Shown piece by piece: positions 47,686 to 56,096 of a stretch of DNA of 64,000 nucleotides. The DNA is taken from assembly GCA_000244995.1 (NCBI GenBank), contig CM001438.1, positions 2,938,090 through 3,002,089 on the forward strand. Reading direction: 5' to 3'. This DNA comes from Burkholderiales bacterium JOSHI_001. GTDB taxonomy: Bacteria; Pseudomonadota; Gammaproteobacteria; Burkholderiales; Burkholderiaceae_C. Within the stretch, counting starts at the first letter, position 1. Every line of letters begins with the position of its first letter. Made by a program: the position numbers and the translations under genes. The notes under the pieces were generated by a model. The model was given only the letters and a program-made list of their open reading frames with translations. It ran no database searches and was not told where the DNA came from.

Positions 47686-48614
47686 GCGCGCCGGGCCGCT
47701 CCCAAGCGCTCGTCCCGGAGCGCGCAGCGCGGAGCACGGAGGGTCGTCCATTGAACGCGCTGCGCCGCGACTGCGCGCCGACCGCCTCGGGTCCGGCAGC
47801 GGCGGCCATCGGGCGCGCCGCGACGCTGGCCCTGCATGATGAACTGGCGCTGGCGCCCAAGCCTGGCCTGGTGTCCTTCGTCGACACGGGCAGCCACGAC
47901 GACATGGACGCGCACAGCTTCATGCGCAGCCTGTTCGCGCTGCGCAGCTACTTTGTGGGCATCACCGAACTCGGCGCAGCCCAAGCGCCGTTCGGCGAGC
48001 TCGAAGCCTGCGGCGTGGCGGCCGAACGGCGCATGCTGGCGGCCACTGGCGGCGTCAACACGCACCGCGGCGCGGTCTTCCTGCTGGGACTGCTGTGCGC
48101 GGCAGCGGGCGCTCTGCAGGCCGAGGGACAGTCACTGACTGCGACGGCGCTGCGCAAGGCCCTGCGCAGCCGCTGGGGCGAGGCGCTGGCGGCACGCTGT
48201 GCGCGGCCGTCGTGCCTGCCGGGCGGCATCGCAGCCCGCCGCTTCGGCCTGCGCAGCGCCTCGCAGGAGGCGGCGCTGGGCTTCCCGGTGCTGTTTGAGA
48301 CCGTCGTGCCGGCCTGGGGCGCGGCGCGCACGCAAGGCCTGGCCGGCGAGCGGCTGCGCCTGCAGGTGTTCTTTGCCACGCTGGCCGTGCTGGACGACAG
48401 CAACCTGGCGCACCGTGGCGGCCTCGACGGCCTGCGCTGGGCCCGCCAGCGGGCGCGCCACTTCCTGGCCCGCGGCGGGGCCGCGCGGTCCGACGCGTTG
48501 GGCGAGGCCTGGGCGATCCACCGCGAATTCGTGGCCCGGCGCCTGTCGCCCGGCGGCTGCGCCGACCTGCTGGCCGCGGCCTGCTGGCTGCACCGCCTGG
48601 GCGTGCTGCGCTGA
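47682..48614 (+). CDS. mdcB: triphosphoribosyl-dephospho-CoA synthase
   Basis: MdcB (CitG family) makes 2'-(5''-triphosphoribosyl)-3'-dephospho-CoA from ATP and dephospho-CoA, the precursor used by MdcG. The 310-aa product includes ALHDELALAPKPGLVSFVDTGSHDDMDAHSFMRS and AATGGVNTHRGAVFLLGLL, both CitG/MdcB hallmarks, and DDSNLAHRGG near the end. The ATG is fixed by the overlap with mdcG. The 40-residue Arg/Ala/Pro-rich N-terminus before the core is poorly conserved. Confidence 0.93.
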   Translation: MSAPGRSQALVPERAARSTEGRPLNALRRDCAPTASGPAAAAIGRAATLALHDELALAPKPGLVSFVDTGSHDDMDAHSFMRSLFALRSYFVGITELGAAQAPFGELEACGVAAERRMLAATGGVNTHRGAVFLLGLLCAAAGALQAEGQSLTATALRKALRSRWGEALAARCARPSCLPGGIAARRFGLRSASQEAALGFPVLFETVVPAWGAARTQGLAGERLRLQVFFATLAVLDDSNLAHRGGLDGLRWARQRARHFLARGGAARSDALGEAWAIHREFVARRLSPGGCADLLAAACWLHRLGVLR

Positions 48615-48622
48615 ACGCGGCC

Positions 48623-49531
48623 ATGGGCTACGCGTTGGTGTTCTCGGGCCAGGGCCGGCAACATCCTGACATGCTGCCCTGGCTGGCGCGCGACCCCAGC
48701 CTGGTGGCGCTGGAAAGAGAACTTGGGGCCGACTGGCGCGAGCGCCTGGCCGACCCCGCCGCGGCGGGAGACAACCGCCGGGCGCAGCTGCTGCTGACCG
48801 CCACGGCCTGCGCGGCCTGGTCGCAACTGCAAGGCCGGCTGCCGCCGCCGGCCATCGTGGCCGGCTACAGCGTCGGCGAGCTCCCCGCCTTTGCCGCGGC
48901 AGGCGTGTTCGATGCCTCGGCGGCCCTGTCGCTGGCCGCGACCCGGGCCGACTGCATGGACGCGGCGGCCGCGGACGCGGCCACCGGCCTGTTCGGCGTG
49001 ACGGGTGCAACGGCCGAGGGGCTGGCCGCTCTGTGCGAAAGGTTCGATCTTGAGGTCGCCATCCGCATTGATGCTGGCAGCGTCGTGCTGGGTGGCCTGC
49101 GTGAACGCCTGCTGACCGCCACGGCAGAGGGCGACGCCCGGGGCTGGCACTGTACGCCGCTGAACGTCTCACTCGCCTCGCACACGCGATGGATGCGGGA
49201 TGCAGTCGGATGTTTCGACCGCGCGCTGGCCGACACCACACTGCAGCGCCCCGCGCGGCCGCTGGCGAGCAACGCACTGGGCCGGGTTCGCACCGCGGCC
49301 GAGGCCCGCACGGCCTTGACCCGCCAGATCGCGCAGACCGTGCGCTGGGACGAGTGCATGGACCTCCTCGCGGCGCAGCGGGTGCAAGCGGTGCTGGAAA
49401 TCGGCCCAGGTCAGGCCCTGGCGCGCCTGTGGAACGATCGGCATGGCGAGGTGCCGGCCCGTTCGGTGGACGAGTTCAGATCCATCGGTTCGATCGTCGC
49501 CTGGATCGAGAAGGTGCTCGCGCCGGGCTGA
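48623..49531 (+). CDS. mdcH: malonate decarboxylase malonyl-CoA:ACP transacylase (epsilon)
   Basis: MdcH loads malonyl from malonyl-CoA onto acyl carrier protein to prime MdcC. The 302-aa FabD-like protein starts MGYALVFSGQGRQHPDML, has the active serine in AGYSVGELPAF (Ser83) and the catalytic His in NVSLASHTRWM. It ends with EIGPGQALARLW. Last gene of the mdc operon, eight bases after mdcB. Confidence 0.94.
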   Translation: MGYALVFSGQGRQHPDMLPWLARDPSLVALERELGADWRERLADPAAAGDNRRAQLLLTATACAAWSQLQGRLPPPAIVAGYSVGELPAFAAAGVFDASAALSLAATRADCMDAAAADAATGLFGVTGATAEGLAALCERFDLEVAIRIDAGSVVLGGLRERLLTATAEGDARGWHCTPLNVSLASHTRWMRDAVGCFDRALADTTLQRPARPLASNALGRVRTAAEARTALTRQIAQTVRWDECMDLLAAQRVQAVLEIGPGQALARLWNDRHGEVPARSVDEFRSIGSIVAWIEKVLAPG

Positions 49532-49675
49532 CCGCATCGGCAGGCTGAAGGTCCGCAAGCTTCTCCCGGCAAGGCCCGACCTGGGCCGGCCACCGTGGCC
49601 CTCAACACCCAGGACCATGGCGAGAGCTGAGCGCTCACGCCGGACCCGCCGGGTGGATGCGGGTTCCTGCCGACA

Positions 49676-52033
49676 ATGCAGCCCATGTCCCTGGCGCCAC
49701 CGTCCACCCCCAAAGCGCAGCCTGCCCCCATGCCGGCCGCGCCGGGCTGGCGCTACACGGTTGCCGTGCGGGCCCTGTGTGAATTCAGCGCCAAGCACGG
49801 CGACCTGGACCGGCGCTTCACCCCGTCGGCCACCGCCCTGGAAGGCCTGAGGGGCCAGTTCACCGTGGCCAGCCGCCGCGGCCCCGACTACGAAACCGAA
49901 ATCAGCCTCGAAGGCGATTGCGGCCCGCTGCATGTGCGCGGCCGTGCCGACGGCTGGGACCCGCGCCGCCGGTGCCTGGAGGAAGTGAAGGCCATCCGCG
50001 GCCACCCCGACGAGATTCCGCACAACCGCCGCCAGTTGCACTGGGCCCAGTTGCAGACCTACGGCGCCCTGTTCTGCCGCGCCCGGGAACTGGATGAGCT
50101 GACCCTGGCGCTGGTGTATTTCGACGTCGCCTCGCAGACCGAAGTGGAACTGCGCCAGGTGTACGGCGCCGAAGAACTGGAGGACCTGCTCGAAGCGCGT
50201 TGCGCTGCCTTCCAGGGCTGGGCTCAGCAGGAGGCAGCGCACCGCAACGCACGTGACGCCGCACTGCAGTCCTTGGCCTTTCCGCAGCAGGCCTACCGCG
50301 CCGGGCAGCGCGCCTTGGCCGAAGCCGTGTACCGCACCGCCGCCAACCGCCGCTGCCTGCTGGCCCAGGCGCCCACCGGCATTGGCAAGACCGTGGGCAC
50401 CTTGTTCCCGCTGCTGCGCGCCATGCCGCGGCAGGGCATCGACAAGATCGCCTACCTCACCTGCAAAGGCACCGGGCGCATCACCGCGCTGGACAACCTG
50501 CGGGCCTTGCGGGCCGGCACCGCCGGCCAGGCCCTGCGCGTGGTGGCCATGGTGCCCAAGGACCAGGGCTGTGAACACCCCGACAAGGCCTGCCATGGCG
50601 ACGCCTGCCCGCTGGCCCGGGGCTTCTACGACCGCCTGGGTGCCGCGCGGGCCGACGCAGTGGCCCAGGGCTGGCTGGACGCCGCCGCGCAGCGCCGAGT
50701 GGCCTTGCAACACGGCATCTGCCCCTACTACCTGGGACAGGAACTGGTGCGCTGGGCCGACGTGCTGGTGGGTGATGTGCACCATCTGTTCGACGGCAAC
50801 GGCCAGCTCTGGGGCCTGATGCAGGCGCAGGACTGGGCCCTGGCGGTGCTGGTGGACGAAGCCCACAACCTGGTGGAACGCACGCGGCAGATGTACAGCG
50901 CCGAACTGCGCACCAGCCAGCTTCGCAGCGCCGCGTCCATCGCGCCGGCGGCTGTGCAGTCGGCGCTGAACGCCTTGCTGCAGGCTTGTGACCATCTTGG
51001 CGGCGATGCAGCGGGGCCCTACGCGGTGCTGGAAGCCGCGCCCGACGCCTTTGTGCAGGCCCTGCAAGCGGCGGCCGGCGCACTGGCAGAGCACTTCCAG
51101 CAGCACCCGCTGGCGGTGGGCGCCTTGTTGAACTTCCACTTCGACCTGCAGCGCTTGCTGAAGCTGGTGGATGCGCTGAGCGAGCACTCGATCTTCGACC
51201 TGCAAGGGCAGGCTGCGCCACCCGAGGGCGGCGCGGCCCCGCCAGCGCAGGATGTCTTGCTGGGGGTGCGCAACGTGGCGCCGGCCTGCTTCCTGCGCCC
51301 GCGCTTCGCGGCGCTGCACAGCGTCACGCTGTTCTCGGCCACCTTGGCGCCTGCGGACTACGCCATCGCCCTGCTGGGCCTGCCCGAGAACACGGCCTGG
51401 ATCGACGTGCCACCGCCCTTTGCGCCGGAACACCTGAGGGTGCAGGTGGCCGATGGCCTTTCCACCCGCTTCGCGCACCGGGGCCGCTCGCTGCAGGCGC
51501 TGGCCGAGGTGATCGCGCGCCAGTTCGACCAGCACCCCGGCAACTACCTGGCCTTCTTCAGCAGCTTCGACTACCTGGACAAGGCCGCCGACCGCCTGGC
51601 CGATCTGCGGCCCGACATCCCGCAATGGCGCCAGGACCGTCGCATGGCCAGCCCCGCACGCCAGGACTTCCTGGCCCGCTTCACACCCCAGGGCCAGGGC
51701 ATAGGCTTTGCCGTGCTGGGCGGGGTGTTCGGCGAAGGGGTGGACCTGCCCGGCAGGCGGCTGATCGGGGCCTTCATCGCCACGCTCGGCCTGCCGCCGG
51801 TGTCCCCGCTGCAGGACCATGTCCAGGCCCGGCTGGACAAGCTGTTCGGCCCCGGACACGGCTACGCCGACCGGGTGCCGGCGATGCAGAAGGTGGTGCA
51901 GGCGGCGGGCCGTGTGTTGAGAACGCCCGAAGACCAGGGCTGGCTGTGGCTGCTGGACGACCGCTACCGGCGCCCCGAGTTCATGGCGCTGCTGCCGCCC
52001 TGGTGGCAGTTGCAGGGATCCAGCACGCGCTGA
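49676..52033 (+). CDS. PD-(D/E)XK nuclease-XPD/DinG-type helicase fusion
   Basis: A 785-aa two-part enzyme. The first 180 residues have Cas4/RecB-like nuclease motifs: Asp92 in GRADGW, Glu103-x-Lys105 in CLEEVKA and QxxxY at Gln125-Tyr129. The remainder is an iron-sulfur superfamily 2 helicase with Walker A (APTGIGKT, 232-239), four cysteines fitting a 4Fe-4S cluster (299, 306, 311, 349), the DEAH box (394-397), and C-terminal motifs V/VI (FAVLGGVFGEGVDLPGRRL; MQKVVQAAGRVLRTPEDQG). It probably acts in DNA repair on 5'-to-3' substrates (family knowledge for DinG/XPD). It stands alone between the mdc operon and the tannase gene. Confidence 0.88.
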   Translation: MQPMSLAPPSTPKAQPAPMPAAPGWRYTVAVRALCEFSAKHGDLDRRFTPSATALEGLRGQFTVASRRGPDYETEISLEGDCGPLHVRGRADGWDPRRRCLEEVKAIRGHPDEIPHNRRQLHWAQLQTYGALFCRARELDELTLALVYFDVASQTEVELRQVYGAEELEDLLEARCAAFQGWAQQEAAHRNARDAALQSLAFPQQAYRAGQRALAEAVYRTAANRRCLLAQAPTGIGKTVGTLFPLLRAMPRQGIDKIAYLTCKGTGRITALDNLRALRAGTAGQALRVVAMVPKDQGCEHPDKACHGDACPLARGFYDRLGAARADAVAQGWLDAAAQRRVALQHGICPYYLGQELVRWADVLVGDVHHLFDGNGQLWGLMQAQDWALAVLVDEAHNLVERTRQMYSAELRTSQLRSAASIAPAAVQSALNALLQACDHLGGDAAGPYAVLEAAPDAFVQALQAAAGALAEHFQQHPLAVGALLNFHFDLQRLLKLVDALSEHSIFDLQGQAAPPEGGAAPPAQDVLLGVRNVAPACFLRPRFAALHSVTLFSATLAPADYAIALLGLPENTAWIDVPPPFAPEHLRVQVADGLSTRFAHRGRSLQALAEVIARQFDQHPGNYLAFFSSFDYLDKAADRLADLRPDIPQWRQDRRMASPARQDFLARFTPQGQGIGFAVLGGVFGEGVDLPGRRLIGAFIATLGLPPVSPLQDHVQARLDKLFGPGHGYADRVPAMQKVVQAAGRVLRTPEDQGWLWLLDDRYRRPEFMALLPPWWQLQGSSTR

Positions 52034-52144
52034 ACCCAAAGGCCCGGCATGGCCTGGGGTTAGACCGGGTCGCCGCCGACGGCCGGCTGGTTAACCTGCG
52101 CCGGCGCGGCCGCGCGAGCCGCCACCACAACAAGGAGACACGCC

Positions 52145-53932
52145 ATGAAGCTCGCTTCCGGCCGCCGGCCCACCCTGGGCCTGGCCGTCCACCTGGCCGG
52201 CCCTGCGTTGGCGGCCCTGGCCGTCAGTGCCTGCGCCCACGACCACGGCGCACGCGCCCTGCCCCGGCTGGCCGAGGCCAAGCCGGCCACCTTGGTGGGC
52301 AGCTGCGAAACGCTGGCCGAGCGGCTGGCCGTGCTGCCCAACACCCGCATCACCGCCAGCGGCACCATCGCCGCCGGCACCGTGCTGCAGGCCGGCCAGG
52401 CGGTGGCCGCGCACTGCCGCGTCACCGGCCGCATGAACGAACGCGTCAGCCCTGTGGACGGCAAGACCTACGCCATCGCCTTCGAGCTGCGCCTGCCCCA
52501 GGCCTGGAACGGCCGCTTCTTCCACCAGGGTAATGGGGGCATCGACGGCGCGGTGGTGCCGGCCAACGGCGCCCTGGGCGGCGGGCCGCTCACCAGCGCG
52601 CTGCTGCAGGGCTTCGCGGTGCTCAGCTCCGACGCCGGTCACTCCAACGCCCAGGGCGGCCCGGCCTTCGGGCTGGACCCGCAGGCGCGGCTGGACTACG
52701 GCTACCAGGCGGTGGGCAGCCTCACCCCCATGGCCAAGTCGGCCATCGCCATCGCTTACGGCAAAGGGCCGGACCGCTCCTACTTCGGCGGCTGCTCCAA
52801 TGGCGGGCGCCACACCCTGGTGACCGCGGCGCGTTACGCCGACGACTACGACGGCTACCTGGCCGGTGCACCCGGCTTCCAGTTGCCGCTGGCGGCGCTG
52901 GCCAACATCTTCGGCGCCCAGCGCTATGCCAGCGTGGCCACCGGCGACCCGGCCACGCCCGCCGGCCTGGAAACCGCCTTCACCGCGGCCGAACGCGCGA
53001 TGCTGGGACGCCAGGTGCTGGCACGCTGCGACGCGCTGGACGGCGCCATCGACGGCCTGGTGCAGGACACCGCCGCCTGCCAGCGGCATTTCAAGCTCCT
53101 GCGCGACGTGCCCACCTGCACCGGCGCGCGCGACGGCAGCTGCCTCACGCAGGCGCAGAAGCTGGCCATCGCGCCCATCTTCCGCGGCGCCACCACGTCC
53201 AACGGCGAACGCTTCTACGCGGGCTTCCCGTATGACAGCGGCATCGGCGCCGGCGGCATCCCGTTCTGGGAGTTCACCGCACCGCTGGCACTGGACTCGG
53301 GCGCCGTGGGCGCCATCTTCAAGGTGCCGCCGTCGCCGCTGGCCCTGAGCAACGGCCCGACCTTCTCGCTGGGCCTGGACATCGACGCCACCCTGGCCGA
53401 GCTGAAGGCCAGCAACGCCACCTACACCGAGTCCGCGCTCAGCTTCATGACCCCGCCCGACGCCACCGACATGTCGGCCGTGCAGCGGCGCGGCGCCAAG
53501 ATGATGGTCTACCACGGCGTCAGCGACCCCATCTTCTCGGTGCAGGCCACGCAGGCCTGGTACCGCGGCGTTGACCGCCACAGCGGCGGCCGCGCCGACA
53601 GTTTCCTGCGCCTGTACCCCGTGCCCGGCATGGGCCACTGCGCGGGCGGGCCGGCCACCGACCAGGCCGATTTCCTCAGCCCGCTGGTGGCCTGGGTGGA
53701 ACGCGGCCAGGCGCCCGGCGCCCTCACGGCCACGGCGCGCGGCCCTGGCAACGCCGGTGGCGTGAACGCCGAGGTGCCCGCCACCTGGGCCGCCGACCGC
53801 AGCCGGCCCCTGTGCCCCTACCCCGCCGTGGCGCGCTACAGCGGCAGCGGCGACGTGGAACGCGCCAGCAGTTGGCGCTGCGAGTTGGACAAGGACAAGG
53901 GCAAAGACAGGGACTCGCAGCACGACGACTGA
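52145..53932 (+). CDS. tannase/feruloyl-esterase family lipoprotein
   Basis: A 595-aa secreted esterase of the tannase family, which hydrolyses galloyl, feruloyl or related aromatic esters. A signal peptide ends in a lipobox-like AVSAC, with Cys30 as the likely lipid-modified residue. The nucleophile is Ser218 in YFGGCSNGGRHT. The paired cysteines of the family's CS-D-HC triad are seen at Cys217 and in GMGHCAGG, with the Asp in YHGVSDPIFS. A Lys/Asp-rich tail closes the protein. With ligAB and a P450 a few kilobases away, an aromatic-ester substrate such as ferulate or gallate esters is attractive (inference). Confidence 0.87.
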   Translation: MKLASGRRPTLGLAVHLAGPALAALAVSACAHDHGARALPRLAEAKPATLVGSCETLAERLAVLPNTRITASGTIAAGTVLQAGQAVAAHCRVTGRMNERVSPVDGKTYAIAFELRLPQAWNGRFFHQGNGGIDGAVVPANGALGGGPLTSALLQGFAVLSSDAGHSNAQGGPAFGLDPQARLDYGYQAVGSLTPMAKSAIAIAYGKGPDRSYFGGCSNGGRHTLVTAARYADDYDGYLAGAPGFQLPLAALANIFGAQRYASVATGDPATPAGLETAFTAAERAMLGRQVLARCDALDGAIDGLVQDTAACQRHFKLLRDVPTCTGARDGSCLTQAQKLAIAPIFRGATTSNGERFYAGFPYDSGIGAGGIPFWEFTAPLALDSGAVGAIFKVPPSPLALSNGPTFSLGLDIDATLAELKASNATYTESALSFMTPPDATDMSAVQRRGAKMMVYHGVSDPIFSVQATQAWYRGVDRHSGGRADSFLRLYPVPGMGHCAGGPATDQADFLSPLVAWVERGQAPGALTATARGPGNAGGVNAEVPATWAADRSRPLCPYPAVARYSGSGDVERASSWRCELDKDKGKDRDSQHDD

Positions 53933-53971
53933 GCCCCGGCCCGGCCGGGCGCCTCTTCTACACTGAAGCGC

Positions 53972-54622
53972 ATGACGATCAACGCGCCCGGCCCCACCAC
54001 CATCTTCCTGGCCCGCCATGGGCAAAGTGAAAACAACAACCAGGGCCTGGTCACCGGCCAGATGGACGTGGGCCTGTCGCCCAAGGGCGAGTTGCAGGCG
54101 CTGGCGCTGGCGCAGTGCCTGAAGGGCGAAAGCCTGGCGGCCATCTACACCAGCACGCTCAGGCGCACGGTGCAGACCGCCCAGCCCACGGCCGACGCGC
54201 TGGGCCTGCCCATCGTGCAACTACCGGGGCTGGCCGAGATCCACATGGGCAGCCTGGAGGGGCGCTTTCGCGACGAGCGTGACCCCGAAGCGCAAGCCCT
54301 GTGGGCCCAGTGCCAGGCGGATCTGTGGCACTTCGTGGTGCCGGGCGGCGAAGGCTTCACACCCTTTGCCGAACGCGTGGGCGCCACGCTGCAGGACCTG
54401 CTGGCGCGCCACGCCGGCCAGAAGCTGCTGATCGTGGGCCACCGCGCCACCAACCGCGTGCTGCTGGGCCTGCTGCTGGGATGGCCGCGTGCGCGCTGGG
54501 AAGAACTGCGCCTGCGCAACAAGTTCTTCTACCGCGTGCAACCGGGCGATTCGCCCACCATCGCCACCTACACGCTCAGCGGCAGCAAGACCGGGCGCTG
54601 TGAAGAAGGCTTCGTGATGTAG
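53972..54622 (+). CDS. histidine phosphatase family protein
   Basis: A 216-aa protein of the phosphoglycerate-mutase-like histidine phosphatase superfamily. The phosphohistidine motif is FLARHGQSENN, with the partner Arg in TSTLRRTVQTA, the acid in LAEIHMGSLEGR, and the second His in LIVGHRATNRVLLG. Cytosolic. It could be a broad phosphatase (GpmB/CobC-like); the substrate is not shown by context. It converges with the dimethylformamidase-like gene, 10 bases away. Confidence 0.88.
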   Translation: MTINAPGPTTIFLARHGQSENNNQGLVTGQMDVGLSPKGELQALALAQCLKGESLAAIYTSTLRRTVQTAQPTADALGLPIVQLPGLAEIHMGSLEGRFRDERDPEAQALWAQCQADLWHFVVPGGEGFTPFAERVGATLQDLLARHAGQKLLIVGHRATNRVLLGLLLGWPRARWEELRLRNKFFYRVQPGDSPTIATYTLSGSKTGRCEEGFVM

Positions 54623-54632
54623 CGCCGTGGGT

Positions 54633-56096
54633 TCAGCGCGCTGCGGTGAAGCGGTTCAGCACATTGCGGGTGATCTGCTCAGCCGCTGCACTGCGTCGCA
54701 TGCTGCGCAAGGCAGGTGCGTTGAAGTCGTCCAGGCCCCAGGCCCATTGGATGCTGCCGGTGGCGAACACCAGGGCCCCGCTGGCGGCGGTGTAGACGCT
54801 CATGTGGGACAGGCCCTGCTCGCTGGGTTCATTCAGCTTGGACCACGGCGATTCGGCCAGGATCTTCACCGTGGACGCGGCCGGATCGCTGACCCGGTCA
54901 ACTTCATAGCCCAGCAGGCCCGGCAGGCGGTCTCCGTTCGCCAGGCCGGTGCCGGCAAACACCCAATGGTCCGCAGCGCGCACGACGATGTCGCCGTCCA
55001 CCGGGTCGGCGGCGTACATCACGCCGATCAGTTCCTCTTCCGGGCGGTTCACCGCGTCGCTGCGGAACTTGTCGGTGGCCAGCGCCTTGCTGCCGCCGGC
55101 CTTCACCCAAGGGTCGCGCTTGGCCTTCTTGCTGCACTCCATGATGCGGTTCGGCGTGCCCGAGGCCGCGCTGGGCTGCAGCCGCACCTGCCAGTAGGCC
55201 GCATTGGCGGTGAAAAAGCCCAGGTGCACACCGGCATCGCGCGCGGCCTGCACATGGTTGCGCATCTCGTGCGTCCAGTACTCGTCGTGGCCGATGGACA
55301 GCCAGCCCGGGTGGCGAAGCAGCGCCTGCGGCGCCGTGTGCGTGTCCAGGTTGGTGGTGTAGGCGATGTCCCAGCCTTCGCGCTCCAGCCAGCGCAGCAT
55401 GTTCACGTCCCAGCCGGCATTCGCCGGGCCGTAGCGGTCCGGGTGGGGCTGCAGGTTGGTGAGGAACTCGCCCGCGCCCAAGCCGCTGGCCGCGGCCGGG
55501 TTCTGGGCGTTGGCGGCGAAAGGCCGGTTGAAGGACACGGCCGAAGCCCGTTCACCCTCGCTGCTGCCCCAGTGGTACAGCGACTTGCCGCCCCAATGGT
55601 TGTAGGCCTGGTAGGTGGTGATGGGCAGTTGCACCAGCAGGCCGCCGGTGTGGTCGTCGTCGCGCACAACGAAGAGGATGTAGCTTTGCGCGCCGTCATC
55701 GCGGGTGGTCAATCGCGCCAGGTACACACCGCTGGGCCAGGCAAGGCCGGTGGTTTCATCGCGCGTGGAAAGCTGCAGGCTGGGCGTCCAGGCGCAGTCC
55801 ACCAGGCCGGTGGCAGCCTCCATCTCGGGCATGGCCTGCGCTTGGCCAGGCAGTTCCACAGGCCCGTGAACGCGCCGCGCGCCCGCGCCCTGGTACCAGC
55901 CCATGCGGAAGACTTCCAGCACAAAGCGGGGCGCCCGGGTGTTGACGCACAGGGCGATGGGCTCGCCGCGGTTCACGCTGGTGGCCGTGGCGTAGCCCTC
56001 GATCTGCCGGGCCGTGGCCGGTCGAGCCAACTGCCAGTCGGCGGTGCCGGGCTGGCGGTTCTCGGCGCGAATCGGGTTGTCAGGCGCGGCGCTCAT
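54633..56096 (-). CDS. N,N-dimethylformamidase beta-subunit-like protein
   Basis: A 487-aa protein resembling the large-subunit-like domain of N,N-dimethylformamidase. Features include PRFVLEVFRMGWYQGAGARRV near residue 55-75, WPSGVYLARL, VVRDDDHTGGLLVQLPITTYQAYNHWGGKSLY, LSIGHDEYWTHEMRN, FFTANAAYWQVRL and WAWGLDD. The HDEYW and NAAYW segments are typical of this family. No small alpha subunit gene is near, so real amidase activity is doubtful. Its ATG overlaps the stop of the upstream glycosyltransferase gene (ATGA), so the two are coupled; related clusters often concern cell-surface glycan synthesis, which fits the partner. Confidence 0.75.
   Translation of the reverse strand: MSAAPDNPIRAENRQPGTADWQLARPATARQIEGYATATSVNRGEPIALCVNTRAPRFVLEVFRMGWYQGAGARRVHGPVELPGQAQAMPEMEAATGLVDCAWTPSLQLSTRDETTGLAWPSGVYLARLTTRDDGAQSYILFVVRDDDHTGGLLVQLPITTYQAYNHWGGKSLYHWGSSEGERASAVSFNRPFAANAQNPAAASGLGAGEFLTNLQPHPDRYGPANAGWDVNMLRWLEREGWDIAYTTNLDTHTAPQALLRHPGWLSIGHDEYWTHEMRNHVQAARDAGVHLGFFTANAAYWQVRLQPSAASGTPNRIMECSKKAKRDPWVKAGGSKALATDKFRSDAVNRPEEELIGVMYAADPVDGDIVVRAADHWVFAGTGLANGDRLPGLLGYEVDRVSDPAASTVKILAESPWSKLNEPSEQGLSHMSVYTAASGALVFATGSIQWAWGLDDFNAPALRSMRRSAAAEQITRNVLNRFTAAR

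Noticed and set aside
31940-49680. Whole tRNA-Ser to 49.6 kb as one integrative element with att sites
   Set aside because: No copy of the tRNA 3' end found near 49.5-49.7 kb, no integrase, and the mdc genes look less different in codon use than the haem module.
49169-52039. 956-aa minus-strand open frame opposite the helicase
   Set aside because: Antisense shadow; the plus strand carries clear helicase motifs.
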